This document shows, one piece after another, positions 24,829-37,727 of a DNA stretch of 64,000 nt. Each line of letters starts with the position of its first letter. Positions within the stretch are counted from its first letter, which is position 1. Location: the NCBI RefSeq assembly GCF_947507565.1, contig NC_089190.1, forward strand, positions 1,364,001 through 1,428,000. Reading direction: 5' to 3'. This stretch comes from Oscarella lobularis (taxonomy: Eukaryota; Porifera; Homoscleromorpha; Homosclerophorida; Oscarellidae). The translations under genes were made by a program, and so were the position numbers. The notes beneath the pieces are model-generated. The model searched no databases and was not told the origin of the DNA. It saw only the letters and a list, made by a program, of their open reading frames with translations.

Positions 24829-25145
24829 TTTGGATGTAATTTTTTGGAGAATTTGTCCTGGGACAATTTGTCCTGGGGACAATTTCTCCTGGGGCAATTT
24901 GTCCTGGGACAATTTGTCCTGGGGACAATTTGTCCTAAAGACAATTTGTCCTGGGACAATTTGTTCTGGGGACAATTTATCCAGGGACAATTTGTCCTGG
25001 GGACAATTTATCCTGGGACAATTTGTCCTGGGGACAATTTGTCCTTGGTGAATTTGTCCTGGGGACAATTGGTCCTGGCACAATTTGTCCTGGGACAATT
25101 TGTCCTGGGACAATTTGTCCTGGGACAATTTGTCCTTGTCACAAA
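24829..25145. repeat. GACAATTTGTC satellite, block 3
   Basis: About 18 units, preceding the first promoter-like cassette. The order of variant units (CTCCTGGGGCAATTTG, TAAAGACAATTTG, ATCCAGGGACAATTT) is kept in the array at 33,601; the array at 40,163 keeps the TAAAGACAATTTG and ATCCAGGGACAATTT units but lacks the CTCCTGGGGCAATTTG stretch. This indicates copying of the whole module. Confidence 0.95.
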
Positions 25146-25408
25146 TTGTCCCTCTTCCAATATTCGCGAAACCGCTCTGTACGTGTTGCCGTGCCATTCT
25201 ATAGGCGTAGCAATGTGAATCCGCGATTTTTAATAGTTTATTTATGACGTCACAATGTTAAACCGGTGAGGTCACGTGCTTATGTTAGCGCGCGCGTCTC
25301 GTTTCGAAGAAACACGGTTTCTGGCTCGTTCTCGACGATGCGAAGGTCCGAGCGACGTCAAAAGGTAAGTAGTAGATAGTTACGAAGCAGTTTAGAGCGT
25401 TCGTCGCC
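25146..25408 (+). promoter_or_regulatory. Promoter-like cassette copy 1 with CRE, E-box and first exon
   Basis: A 263-bp non-repetitive segment between a GACAATTTGTC array and a 21/24-bp array. It holds a consensus CRE (TGACGTCA, 25,245-25,252) and an E-box (CACGTG, 25,273-25,278), followed about 60 bp later by an ATG (25,338) whose nine-codon frame MRRSERRQK ends exactly at a consensus donor GTAAGT (25,365). The order resembles a complete Pol II promoter plus first coding exon. Two further copies exist, at 33,907 and 40,426. The original host gene is unknown. Transcription is inferred from the motifs only. Confidence 0.55.
25338..25364 (+). CDS. Candidate nine-codon first exon in cassette 1
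   Basis: ATG followed by eight basic codons (MRRSERRQK) and then GTAAGT. Unspliced, the frame stops within a few codons of the donor, so a protein would require splicing to an acceptor within or beyond the downstream satellite. The peptide is too short to identify. Confidence 0.3.
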
Positions 25409-26798
25409 CGCGGAGTACGTACACCGCCTGCCGGAATATATACACGCCTGCCGGAATATATACACCGCCTGTCGGCGGAGTACTTACACCGCCTGCTGGC
25501 GGAGTACGTACACCGCTTTCCGGAATATATACACCGCCTGCTGGCGGAGTACGTACACTGCCTGCCAGAATATATACACCGCCTGCTGGCGGAGTACGTA
25601 CACCACTTGCCGGAATATATACACCGCCTGCGGGCGGAGTACGTACACCGCTTGCCAGAATATATACACCGCCTGCCGGCGGAGTACGTACACCGCTTAC
25701 CGAAATATATACACCGCCTGCCGGAATATATACACCGCCTTCCGGCGGAGTACGTACACCGCTCACCGCCTACAGGCGGAGTACGTACACCGCTTGCCGG
25801 AATATATACACCGCCTGCCGGAATATATACACCGCCTGCCGGCGGAGTACGTACACCGCTTGCCGGAATATATACACCGCCTGCCGGCGGAGTACGTACA
25901 CCACTTGCCGGAATATATACACCGCCTGCCGGAATATATACACCGCCTGCCGGCGGAGTACGTACACCGCTTGCCGGAATATATACACCGCCTGCCGGCG
26001 GAGTACGTACACCGCTTGCCGGAATATATACACCGCCTGCCGGCGGAGTACGTACACCGCATGCCGGAATATATACACCGCCTGCCGGCGGAGTACGTAC
26101 ACCGCATGCCGGAATATATACACCGTCTGCCGGAATATATACACCGCCTGCCGGCGGAGTACGTACACCGCTTGCCGGAATATATACACCGCCTGCCGGC
26201 GGAGTACGTACACCGCATGCCGGAATATATACAGCGCCTGCCGGCGGAGTACGTACACCGCTTGCCGGAATATATACACCGCCTGCCGGCGGAGTACGTA
26301 CACCGCTTGCCAGAATATATACACCGCCTGCCGGCGGAGTACGTTCACCGCCTGCCGGAATATATACACCTCCTGCCGGAATATATACACCGCCTGCCGG
26401 CGGAGTACGTACACCGCCTGCCGGAATATATACACCGCCTGCCGGCGGAGTACGTACACCGCCTGCCGGAATATATACACCGCCTGCCGGAATATATACA
26501 CCGCCTGCCGGCGGAGTACGTACACCGCCTGCCGGAATATATACACCGCTTGCCGGAATATATACACCGCCTGCCGGCGGAGTAGGTACACCGCCTGCCG
26601 GAATATATACACCGCTTGCCGGAATATATACACCGCCTGCCGGCGGAGTACGTACACCGCCTGCCGGAATATATACACCGCCTGCCGGAATATATACACC
26701 GCCTGCCGGCGGAGTACGTACACCGCCTGCCGGAATATATACACCGCCTGCCGGAATATATACACCGCCTGCCGGAATATATACACCGACTGCCGGAA
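25409..26798. repeat. 21/24-bp two-variant satellite array 3
   Basis: Follows cassette 1 directly. Its left third is the most diverged, with CTGGCGGAGTAC variants, one B-B pair and a 3-bp-disturbed unit; the right two thirds are homogeneous. Decay at the edge and homogeneity in the centre fit unequal-exchange turnover. Confidence 0.97.
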
Positions 26799-28803
26799 TC
26801 AAAGTTTAGGCCCTCAACTTTATCTTCAATGCCTTAGAATCAAAATTTAGGCCCTCAACTTTATCTTCATGTCCCTAGAATCAAAGTTTAGGCCCTCAAC
26901 TTTATCTTCAAATCCTTAGAATCAAAGTTTAGGCCCTCAACTTTATCTTCAGGTCCTTAGAATCAGAGTTTTGACCCTCAACTTTAACTTCAGACCGTTA
27001 GAATCAAAGTTTAGACCTTCAACTTTATCTTCAGGTTCTTAGAATCAGAGTTTTGGCCCTGAACTTTAACTTCAGACCCTTAGAATCAAAGTTTGGGCCT
27101 TCAACTTTATCTTCAGGGCCTTAGAATCAAAGTCTAGGCCCTCAACTTTATCTTCAGGGCCTTAGAATCAAAGTCTAGGCCCTCAACTTTATCTTCAGGC
27201 CCTTAGAATAAAGTTTAGGCCCTCAACTTTATCTTCAGGTCCTTAGAATCAAAGTTTAGTCTCTCAACTTTATCTTCATGTCCTTAGAATCGGAGTTTAG
27301 GCCCTCAACTTTATCTTCAGGCCCTTAGAATCAAAGTTTAGGCGTTCAACTCTATCTTCAGGGCCTTAGAATCAGAGTTTAGGCCCTCAACTTTATCTTC
27401 AGGTCCTTAGAATCAAAGTCTAGGCCCTCAACTTTATCTTCAGGCCCTTAGAATAAAAGTTTAGGCCCTCAACTTTATCTTCAGGGCCTTAGAATCAAAG
27501 TCTAGGCCCTCAACTTTATCTTCAGGCCCTTAGAATAAAAGTTTAGGCGTTCAACTTTATCTTCAGGGCCTTAGAATCAGAGTTTAGGCCCTCAACTTTA
27601 TCTTCAGGTCCTTAGAATCAAAGTCTAGGCCCTCAACTTTATCTTCAGGCTCTTAGAATAAAAGTTTAGGCCCTCAACTTTATCTTCAGGCTCTTAGAAT
27701 CAAAGTTTAGGCCATCAACTTTATCTTCAGGTCCTTAGAATCAAAGTTTAGGCCCTCAACTTTATCTTGAGGTTTTTAGAATCAAAGTTTAGTCTCTCAA
27801 CTTTATCTTCAGGGCCTTAGAATCAGAGTTTAGGCCCTCAACTTTATCTTCAGGCCCTTAGAATCAAAGTCAAGGCCCTCAACTTTATCTTCAGGCCCTT
27901 AGAATAAAAGTTTAGGCCCTCAACTTTATCTTCAGGCTCTTAGAATCAAAGTTTAGGCCATCAACTTTATCTTCAGGGCCTTAGAATCAAAGTCTAGGCC
28001 TTCAACTTTATCTTCAGGTCATTAGAATCAAAGTTTAGTCTCTCAACTTTATCTTCAGGTCCTTATAATCAGAGTTTTGGCCCTGAACTTTATCTTCAGA
28101 CCCTTAGAATCAAAGTTTGGGCCTTCAAATTTCTCTTCAAGGCCTTAGAATCAAAGTTTAGGCCTTCAACTGTATCTTCAGGGCCTTAGAATCAAAGTCT
28201 AGGCCCTCAACTTTATCTTCAGGGCCTTAGAATCAAAATTTAGGCCCTCAACTTCATCTTCAGGTCCCTAGAATTAAAGTTTAGTCTCTCAACTTTATCT
28301 TCAGGTCCTTAGAATCGGAGTTTAGGCCCTTAACTTTATCTTCAGGCCCTTAGAATCAAAGTTTAGTCGTTCAACTTTATCTTCAGGGCCTTAGAATCAA
28401 AGTTTAGGCCCTCAACTTTATCTTCAGGACCTTAGAATCAATGTTTAGGCCATCAACTTTATCTTCAGGCTCTTAGAATCAAAATTTAGGCCCTCAACTT
28501 TATCTTCAGGTTCTTAGAATCAGAGTTTTGGCCATGACCTTTATCTTCATGCCCTTAGAATCGATGTTTGGGCCTTCAACTTTATCTTCAGGGTCTTAGA
28601 ATTAGAGTTTAGGCCCTCAACTTTATCTTTAGCTCCTTAGAATCAAAGTTTAGGCCCTCAACTTTATCTTCAGGTCCTTAGAATCAAAGTTTAGGACCTC
28701 AACTTTATCTTCATGGCCTTAGAATCAAAGTTTAGGCCCTCAACTTTATCTTCAGGTCCTTAGAATGAAAGTTTTGGCTCTCAACTTTATCTTCAGGGCC
28801 TTA
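26799..28803. repeat. 41-bp satellite, block 9
   Basis: About 49 monomers. Its last 0.7 kb closely matches the end of block 10. Confidence 0.95.
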
Positions 28804-31375
28804 GCTAGCCCGTGTAAGTTCGCTGTAATTTATTACAGGAGAGACCCGTTGGCTAACCTCCTGTAATTTCGCTGTAGTTTATTACAGGAGAGACCCTTTG
28901 GCTAGCCCCTGTACTTTCGCTGTAGTTTATTACAGGAGAGACCAGTTGGCTAACCCCCTGTAATTTCGTTGTAGTTTATTACAGGAGAGACCCGTTGGCT
29001 AGCCTCTTTAATTTGGCTGTAATTTATTACAGGAGAGACCCGTTTGCTAACCCCCTGTAATTTCGCTGTAATTTATTACAGGAGAGACCCGTTGGCTAAC
29101 CCCCTTTAATTTCGCTGTAATTTATTACAGAAGAGACCCGTTGGCTAGCCCCTGTAAATTCGCTGTAATTTATTACATGAGAGACCCGTTGGCTAGCCCC
29201 CTGTAACTTCGCTGTAATTTATTGCAGGGGAGACCCGTTGGCTAGCCCCTGTAAGTTCGCTGTAATTTATTACAGGAGAGACCCTTTTGCTAGCCCCTGT
29301 AATTTCGCTGTAATTTATTCCAGGAGAGACCCGTTGGCTAGCCCCTGTAATTTCGCTGTAATTTATTACAGGAAAGACCCGTTGGCTAACCCCCTGTAAA
29401 TTCGCTGTAATTTATTACAGGAGATACCCGTTTACTAACCCCCTGTAAATTCGCTGTAATTTATTACAGGAGAGACCCTTTGGCTAGCCCCAGTAATTTC
29501 GCTGTAATTTATTACAGGAGAGACCCGTTTGCTAACCCCCTGTAATTTCGCTGTAATTTATTACAAGAGAGACCCGTTTACTAACCCCCTGTAAATTCGC
29601 TGTAATTTATTACAGGAGAGACCCGTTGGCTAGCCCCTGTAATTTCGCTGTAGTTTATTACAGGAGAGACCCGTTGGCTAGCCTCTTTAATTTGGCTGTA
29701 ATTTATTACAGGGGAGACCCGTTGGCTAACCCCCTGTTAATTCGCTGTAATTTATTACAGCAGAGACCCGTTGGCTAACCCCCTGTAATTTCGCTGTAAT
29801 TTATTGCAGGAGACACCCGTTGGCTAGCCTCCTGTAATTTCGCTGTAGTTTTTTACAGGACAGACCCTTTAGCTAGCCCCTGTAAGTTCGCTGTAATTTA
29901 TTACAGGAGAGACCCTTTTGCTAGCCCCTGTAAATTCGCTGTATTTTATTACAGGAGAGACCCTTTGGCTAGCCCCAGTTTTTTCGCTGTAATTTATTAC
30001 AGGAGAGACCCGTTTGCTAACCCCTGTAATTTCGCTGTAATTTATTACAGGAGAGACCCGTTTACTAACCCCCTGTAAATTCGCTGTAATTTATTACAGG
30101 AGAGACCCGTTGGCTAGCCCCTGTAATTTCGCTGTAGTTTATTACAGGAGAGACCCGTTGGCTAACCCCCTGTAATTTCGCTGTAGTTTATTACAGGAGA
30201 GACCCGTTGGCTAACCCCCTGTAATTTCGCTGTAATTTATTACAGGAGACACCCGTTGGCTAGCCTCCTGTAATTTCGCTGTAGTTTATTACAGGAGTGA
30301 CCCGTTTGCTAACCCCCTGTAATTTCGCTGTAGTTTATTACAGGAGAGACCCGTTGGCTAGCCCCCTGTGAATTCGCTGTAATTTATTACAGAAAATACC
30401 CGTTTGCTAACCCCCTGTAATTTCGCTGTAATTTATTACAGGAGAGACCCGTTGGCTAACCCCCTTTAATTTCGCTGTAATTTATTACAGAAGAGACCCT
30501 TTGGCTAGCCCCTTTAAATTCGCTGTAATTTATTACATGAGAGACCCGTTGGCTAGCCCCCTGTAACTTCGCTGTAATTTATTGCAGGAGAGACCCGTTG
30601 GCTAGCCCCTGTCAGTTCGCTGTAATTTATTACAGGAGAGACCCTTTTGCTAGCCCCTGTAATTTCGCTGTAATTTATTACAGGAAAGACCCGTTGGCTA
30701 ACCCCCTGTAAATTCGCTGTAATTTATTACAGGATATACCCGTTTACTAACCCCCTGTAATTTCGCTGTAATTTATTACAGGAGAGACCCTTTGGCTAGC
30801 CCCAGTAATTTCGCTGTAATTTATTACAGGAGAGACCCGTTTACTAACCCCCTGTATTTTCGCTGTAATTTATTACAGGAGAGACCCGTTGGCTAGCCTC
30901 TTTAATTTGGCTGTAATTTATTACAGGAGAGACCCGTTGGCTAACCCCCTGTTAATTCGCTGTAATTTATTACAGGAGAGACCCGTTGGCTAACCCCCTG
31001 TAATTTCGCTGTAATTTATTACAGGAGACACCCGTTGGCTAGCCTCCTGTAATTTCGCTGTAGTTTATTACAGGAGAGACCCTTTAGCTAGCCCCTGTAA
31101 TTTCGCTCTAATTTATTACAGGAGAGACCCTTTGGCTAGCCCCTGTACTTTCGCTGTAGTTTATTACAGGAGAGACCCGTTGGCTAACCCCCTGTAATTT
31201 CGCTGTAGTTTATTACAGGAGATACACTTTGGCTAGCCCCTGTAATTTCGCTGTAATTTATTACAGGAGAGACCCTTTGGCTAGCCCCTGTAGTTTCGCT
31301 CTAATTTATTACAGGAGAGACCCTTTGGCTAACCCCTGGAATTTCGCTGTAATTTATTACAGGAGAGACCCGTTG
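28804..31375. repeat. 48/49-bp hairpin satellite, block 9
   Basis: The longest block of this family, about 53 units. A 1.3-1.4 kb stretch is internally duplicated (compare the variant order from about 29,040 with that from about 30,400). Confidence 0.95.
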
Positions 31376-32689
31376 GGCCCTCAACTTTATCTTCAATGCC
31401 TTAGAATCGAAGTTTAGGCCCTCAACTTTATCTTCAGGGCCTTAGAAACAGAGTTTAGGCCCTCAACTTTATCTTTAGCTCTTTAGAATCAAAGTTTAAG
31501 CCCTTAACTTTATCTTTAGGACCTTAGAATCAAAGTTTAGGCCCTCATCTTTATCTTCAGAACCTTAAAATCGAAGTTTGGGCCCTCAACTTTATCTTCA
31601 GGTCCTTAGAATCAGAGTTTTGGCTCTGAACTTTAACTTCAGACCCTTAGAATCAAAGTTTGGGCCTTCAAATTTCTCTTCAGGGCCTTAGAATCAAAGT
31701 TTAGGCCTTCAACTTTATCTTCAGGGCCTTAGAATCAAAGTCTAGGCCCTCAACTTTATCTTCACGGCCTTAGAATCAAAGTTTAGGCCATCAACTTTAT
31801 CTTCAGGGCCTTAGAATCAAAGTCTAGGCCCTCAACTTTATCTTCAGGTCCTTAGAATCAAAGTTTAGTCTCTCAACTTTATCTTCAGGTCCTTATAATC
31901 AGAGTTTTGGCCCTGAACTTTATCTTCAGACCCTTAGAATCAAAGTTTGGGCCTTCAAATTTCTCTTCAAGGCCTTAGAATCAAAGTTTAGGCCTTCAAC
32001 TGTATCTTCAGGGCCTTAGAATCAAAGTCTAGGCCCTCAACTTTATCTTCAGGGCCTTAGAATCAAAATTTAGGCCCTCAACTTCATCTTCAGGTCCCTA
32101 GAATCAAAGTTTAGGCCCTCAACTTTATCTTCAGGTCCTTAGAATCAAAGTTTAGTCTCTGAACTTTATCTTCAGGTCCTTAGAATCGGAGTTTAGGCCC
32201 TTAACTTTATCTTCAGGCCCTTAGAATCAAAGTTTAGGCGTTCAACTTTATCTTCATTGCCTTAGAATCAAAGTTTAGGCCCTCAACTTTATCTTCAGGA
32301 CCTTAGAATCAATGTTTAGGCCATCAACTTTATCTTCAGGCTCTTAGAATCAAAATTTAGGCCCTCAACTTTATCTTCAGGTTCTTAGAATCAGAGTTTT
32401 GGCCATGACCTTTACCTTCAGGCCCTTAGAATCAATGTTTGGGCCTTCAACTTTATCTTCAGGGTCTTAGAATTAGAGTTTAGGCCCTCAACTTTATCTT
32501 TAGCTCCTTAGAATCAAAGTTTAGGCCCTCAACTTTATCTTCAGGTCCTTAGAATCAAAGTTTAGGACCTCAACTTTATCTTCATGGCCTTAGAATCAAA
32601 GTTTAGGCCCTCAACTTTATCTTCAGGTCCTTAGAATGAAAGTTTTGGCTCTCAACTTTATCTTCAGGGCCTTAGCTAGCCCGTGTAAG
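31376..32689. repeat. 41-bp satellite, block 10
   Basis: About 32 monomers, with the same terminal order of variants as block 9. Confidence 0.95.
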
Positions 32690-32965
32690 TTCGCTGTAAT
32701 TTATTACAGGAGAGACCCGTTGGCTAACCCCCTGTAATTTCGCTGCAATTTATTACAGGAGATACCCGTTGGCTAACCCCGTGTAATTTCGCTGTAGTTT
32801 ATTACAGGAGAGACCCTTTGGCTAGCCCCTGTACTTTCGCTGTAGTTTATTACAGGAGAGACCAGTTGGCTAACCCCCTGTAATTTCGCTGTAGTTTATT
32901 ACAGGAGAGACCCTTTGGCTAGCCCCTGTAATTTCGCTGTAATTTATTACAGGAGAGACCCTTTG
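32690..32965. repeat. 48/49-bp hairpin satellite, block 10
   Basis: About six units between two 41-bp blocks. Confidence 0.94.
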
Positions 32966-33487
32966 GGCCCTCAACTTTATCTTTATGACCTTAGAATCAA
33001 AGTTTAGGCCCTCATCTTTATCTTCAGAACCTTAAAATCGAAGTTTATGCCCTCAACTTTATCTTCAGGGCCTTAGAATCAAAGTTTAGGCCCTCATCTT
33101 TATCTTCAGGGCCTTACAATCGAAGTTTATGCCCTCATCTTTATCTTCAGGGCCTTAGAATCAATTTTTAGGCCCTCAACTTTATCTTCAGGTCCTTAGA
33201 ATCAAAGTTTAGTCTCTCAACTTTATCTTCAGGCCCTTAGAATAAAAGTTTAGTCTCTCAACTTTATCTTCAGGTCCTTAGAATCGGAGTTTAGGCCCTC
33301 AACTTTATCTTCAGGCCCTTAGAATCAAAGTTTAGGCATTCAACTTTATCTTCAGGGCCTAAGAATCAAAGTTTAGGCCCTCAACTTTATCTTCAGGTCC
33401 TTAGAATCAAAGTTTAGGACCTCAACTTTATCTTCAGGACCTTAGAATCAAAGTTTAGGCTCTCAAGTTTATCTTCAGGGCCTTAGC
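32966..33487. repeat. 41-bp satellite, block 11
   Basis: About 13 monomers, ending in the usual CTTAGCTAGCCC junction just before the second promoter-like module. Confidence 0.94.
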
Positions 33488-33600
33488 TAGCCCGTGTAAG
33501 TTCGCTGTAATTTATTACAGGAGAGACCCGTTGGCTAACCCCCTGTAATTTCGCTGTAATTTATTACAGGAGATACCCGTTGGCTAACCCCGTGTAATTT
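33488..33600. repeat. 48/49-bp hairpin satellite, block 11 (short)
   Basis: Two to three units, equivalent to 24,718-24,828 and 40,052-40,162. Confidence 0.93.
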
Positions 33601-33906
33601 CGATGTATTTTTTGGGAGAATTTGTCCTGGGACAATTTGTCCTGGGGACAATTTCTCCTGGGGCAATTTGTCCTGGGACAATTTGTCCTGGGGAGAATTT
33701 GTCCTAAAGACAATTTGTCCTCGGACAATTTGTTCTGGGGACAATTTATCCAGGGACAATTTGTCCTGGGGACAATTTATCCTGGGACAATTTGTCCTGG
33801 GGACAATTTGTCCTTGGTGAATTTGTCCTGGGGACAATTGGTCCTGGCACAATTTGTCCTTTGACAATTTGTCCTGGGACAATTTGTCCTGGGACAATTT
33901 GTCCTG
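33601..33906. repeat. GACAATTTGTC satellite, block 4
   Basis: Second copy of the array in front of the promoter-like cassette; it differs from 24,829-25,145 mainly by point changes. Confidence 0.95.
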
Positions 33907-34075
33907 GTCACAAATTGTCCCTCTTCCAATATTCGCGAAACCGCTCTGTACGTGTTGCCGTGCCATTCTATAGGCGTAGCAATGTGAATCCGCGATTTTT
34001 AATAGTTTATTTATGACGTCACAATGTTAAACCGGTGAGGTCACGTGCTTATGTTAGCGCGCGCGTCTCGTTTCG
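33907..34075 (+). promoter_or_regulatory. Promoter-like cassette copy 2, truncated before its exon
   Basis: Keeps the CRE (34,014-34,021) and E-box (34,042-34,047) but stops at CTCGTTTCG and passes directly into TACACCGCTTACC of the 21/24-bp array, so the ATG exon and donor are missing. The exact cut suggests deletion or satellite expansion into the cassette. Confidence 0.6.
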
Positions 34076-35797
34076 TACACCGCTTACCGAAATATATACA
34101 CCGCCTGCAGGCGGAGTACGTACACCGATTACCGAAATATATACACCGCCTGCCGGAATATATACACCGCCTGCAGGAATATATACACCGCCTGCCGGCG
34201 GAGTACGTACACCGCTTACCGAAATATATACACCGCCTGCCGGAATATATACACCGCCTGCCGGCAGAGTACGTACACCGCCTGCCGGAATATATACACC
34301 GCCTTCCGGAATATATACACCGCCTGCCGGCGGAGTACGTACACCGCCTGCCGGAATATATACACCGCCTGCAGGCGGAGTACGTACACCGCTTACCGAA
34401 ATATATACACCGCCTGCCGGAATATATACACCGCCTGCAGGAATATATACACCGCCTGCCGGCGGAGTACGTACACCGCCTGCCGGAATATATACACCGC
34501 CTGCCGGCGGAGTACGTACACCGCTTACCGAAATATATACACCGCCTCCAGGCGGAGTACGTACACCGCTTACCGAAATATATACACCGCCTGCCGGAAT
34601 ATATACACCGCCTGCCGGAATATATACACCGCCTGCCGGCGGAATACGTACACCGCTTGCCGGAATATATACACCGCCTGCCGGCGGAGTACGTACACCG
34701 CTTGCCGGAATATGTACACCGCCTAACGGCGGAGTACGTACACCGCCTGCCGGAATATATACACCGTCTGCGGGCGGAGTACGTACACCGCATGCCGGAA
34801 TATATACACCGTCTGCCGGAATATATACACCGTCTGCCGGAATATATACACCGCCTGCCGGAATATATACACCGCCTTCCGGCGGAGTACGTACACCGCC
34901 TGCCGGAATATATACACCGCCCTCCGGCGGAGTACGTACACCGCTTACCGAAATATATACACTGCCTGCCGGAATATATACACCGCCTTCCGGCGGAGTA
35001 CGTACACCGCTTGCCGGAATATATACACCGCCTGCCGGCGGAGTACATACACCGCCTGCCGGAATATATACACCGCCTGCCGGCGGAGTACGTACACCGC
35101 ATGCCGGAATATATACACCGTCTGCCGGAATATATACACCGCCTGCCGGCGGAGTACGTACACCGCCTGCCGGAATATATACACCACCTGCCGGCGGAGT
35201 ACGTACACCGCTTGCCGGAATATATACAGCGCTTGCCGGAATATATACACCGCCTGCCTTCGGAGTACGTACACCGCCTGCCGGAATATATACACCGCCT
35301 GCCGGAATATATACACCGCCTGCCGGCGGAGTACGTACAGCGCCTGCCGGAATATATACACCGCCTGCCGGCGGAGTACGTACACCGCTTGCCAGAATAT
35401 ATACACCGCCTGCCGGCGGAGTACGTACACCGCCTGCCGGAATATAAACACCGCCTGTCGGCGGAGTACGTACACCGCCTGCCGGAATATATACACCGCC
35501 TGCAGGCGGAGTACGTACACCGCTTGCCAGAATATATACACCGCCTGCCGGAATATATACACCGTTTGCCGGAATATATACACCGCCTGCCGGCGGAGTA
35601 GGTACACCGCCTTCCGGAATATTTACACCGCTTGCCGGAATATATACACCGCCTGCCGGCGGAGTACGTACACCGTCTGCCGGAATATATACACCGCCTG
35701 CCGGCGGAGTAAGTACACCGCATGCCGGAATATATACACCGACTGCCGGAATATATACACCGCCTGCCGGCGGAGTACGTACACCGCCTGCCGGAAT
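34076..35797. repeat. 21/24-bp two-variant satellite array 4
   Basis: Begins at the truncation of cassette 2. Many A units have CTTACCGAAATATATAC at their left border, a variant largely confined to this array and a few units of arrays 2 and 3, so arrays are homogenised locally. Confidence 0.97.
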
Positions 35798-36368
35798 CAA
35801 AGTTTAGGCCCTCAACTTTATCTTCAGGTCCTTAGAATCAAAGTTTAGTCTCTCAACTTTATCTTCAGGTCCTTAGAATCGGAGTTTAGGCCCTCAACTT
35901 TATCTTCAGGCCCTTAGAATCAAAGTTTAGGCGTTCAACTTTATCTTCAGGGCCTTAGAATCAAAGTTTAGGCCCTCAACTTTATCTTCAGGTCCTTAGA
36001 ATCAAAGTTTAGTCTCTCAACTTTATCTTCAGGTCCTTAGAATCAAAGTTTAGGCCCTCAACTTTATCCTCAGGTCCTTAGAATCAGAGTTTAGGCCCTC
36101 AACTTTATCTTCAGGCCCTTAGAATCAATGTTTGGGCCTTCAACTTTATCTTCAGGGTCTTAGAATCAAAGTTTAGGCCCTCAACTTTATCTTCAGGCCC
36201 TTAGAATCAAAGTTTAGGACCTCAACTTTATCTTCAGGCCCTTAGAATCAAAGTTTAGGTCGTCAACTTTATCTTCAGGGCCTTAGAATCAAAGTTTAGG
36301 CCCTCAACTTTATCTTCAGGTCCTTAGAATGAAAGTTTAGGCTCTCAACTTTATCTTCAGGGCCTTAG
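35798..36368. repeat. 41-bp satellite, block 12
   Basis: About 14 monomers following array 4. Confidence 0.95.
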
Positions 36369-36710
36369 CTAGCCCGTGTAAGTTCGCTGTAATTTATTAC
36401 AGGAGAGACCCGTTGGCTAACCCCCTGTAATTTCGCTGTAATTTATTCCAGGAGAGACCCGTTGGCTAGCCCCCTGTAATTTGGCTTTAACTTTTTACAG
36501 GAGAGACCCGTTGGCTAGCCCCCTGTAAGTTGGCTGTAATTTATTCCAGGAGAGACCCGTTGACTAACCCCCTGTAATTTCGCTGTAGTTTATTACAGGA
36601 GAGACCCATTGGCTAGCCCCTGTACTTTCGCTGTAGTTTATTACAGGAGAGACCCTTTGGCTAGCCCCTGTAATTTCGCTGTAATTTATTACAGGAGAGA
36701 CCCGTTGGGC
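36369..36710. repeat. 48/49-bp hairpin satellite, block 12
   Basis: About seven units, bounded by both standard junctions. Confidence 0.94.
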
Positions 36711-37727
36711 CCTCAACTTTATCTTCAATGCCTTAGAATCGAAGTTTAGGCTCTCAACTTTATCTCCAGGGCCTTAGAAACAGAGTTTAGGCCCTCAACT
36801 TTATCTTTAGCTCCTTAGAATCAAAGTTTAAGCCCTTAACTTTATCTTTAGGACCTTAGAATTAAAGTTTAGGCCCTCATCTTTATCTTCAGAACCTTAA
36901 AATCGAAGTTTATGCCCTCAACTTTATCTTCAGGGCCTTAGAATCGAAGTTTATGCCCTCAACTTTATCTTCAGGGCCTTAGAATCAAAGTTTAGGCCCT
37001 CAACTTTATCTTCAGGTCCTTAGAATCAGACTTTAGGCCCTCAACTTTATCTTCAGGTCCTTATAATCGGAGTTTAGGCCCTCAACTTTATCTTCAGGTC
37101 CTTAGAATCGGAGTTTAGGCCCTCAACTTTATCTTCGGGCCCTTAGAATCAAAGTTTAGGCGTTCAACTTTATCTTCAGGGCCTTAGAATCAAAGTTTAG
37201 GCCCTCAACTTTATCTTCAGGTCCTTAGAATCAAAGTTTAGTCTCTCAACTTTATCTTCAGGTCCTTAGAATCAAAGTTTAGGCCTTCAACTTTATCTTC
37301 AGGTCCTTAGAATCAAAGTTTAGTCTCTCAACTTTATCTTCAGGGCCTTAGAATCAAAGTCTAGGCCCTCAACTTTATCTTCAGGTCCTTAGAATCAAAG
37401 TCTAGGCCCTCAACTTTATCTTCAGGCCCTTAGAATAAAAGTTTAGGCCCTCAACTTTATCTTCAGGCTCTGAGAATCAAAGTTTAGGCCATCAACTTTA
37501 TCTTAGGTCCTTAGAATCAGAGTTTTGACCCTGAACTTTAACTTCAGACCGTTAGAATCAAAGTTTAGACCTTCAACTTTATCTTCAGGTTCTTAGAATC
37601 AGAGTTTTGGCCCTGAACTTTAACTTCAGACCCTTAGAATCAAAGTTTGGGCCTTCAAATTTCTCTTCAGGGCCTTAGAATCAAAGTTTGGGCCTTCAAG
37701 TTTATCTTCAGGCCCTTAGAATCAAAG
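36711..37727. repeat. 41-bp satellite, block 13
   Basis: About 25 monomers. Its right border is atypical: AATCAAAGTTTATTACAGGAG, where a 41-bp unit fuses with a 48-bp unit at the shared trinucleotide TTA. Confidence 0.94.
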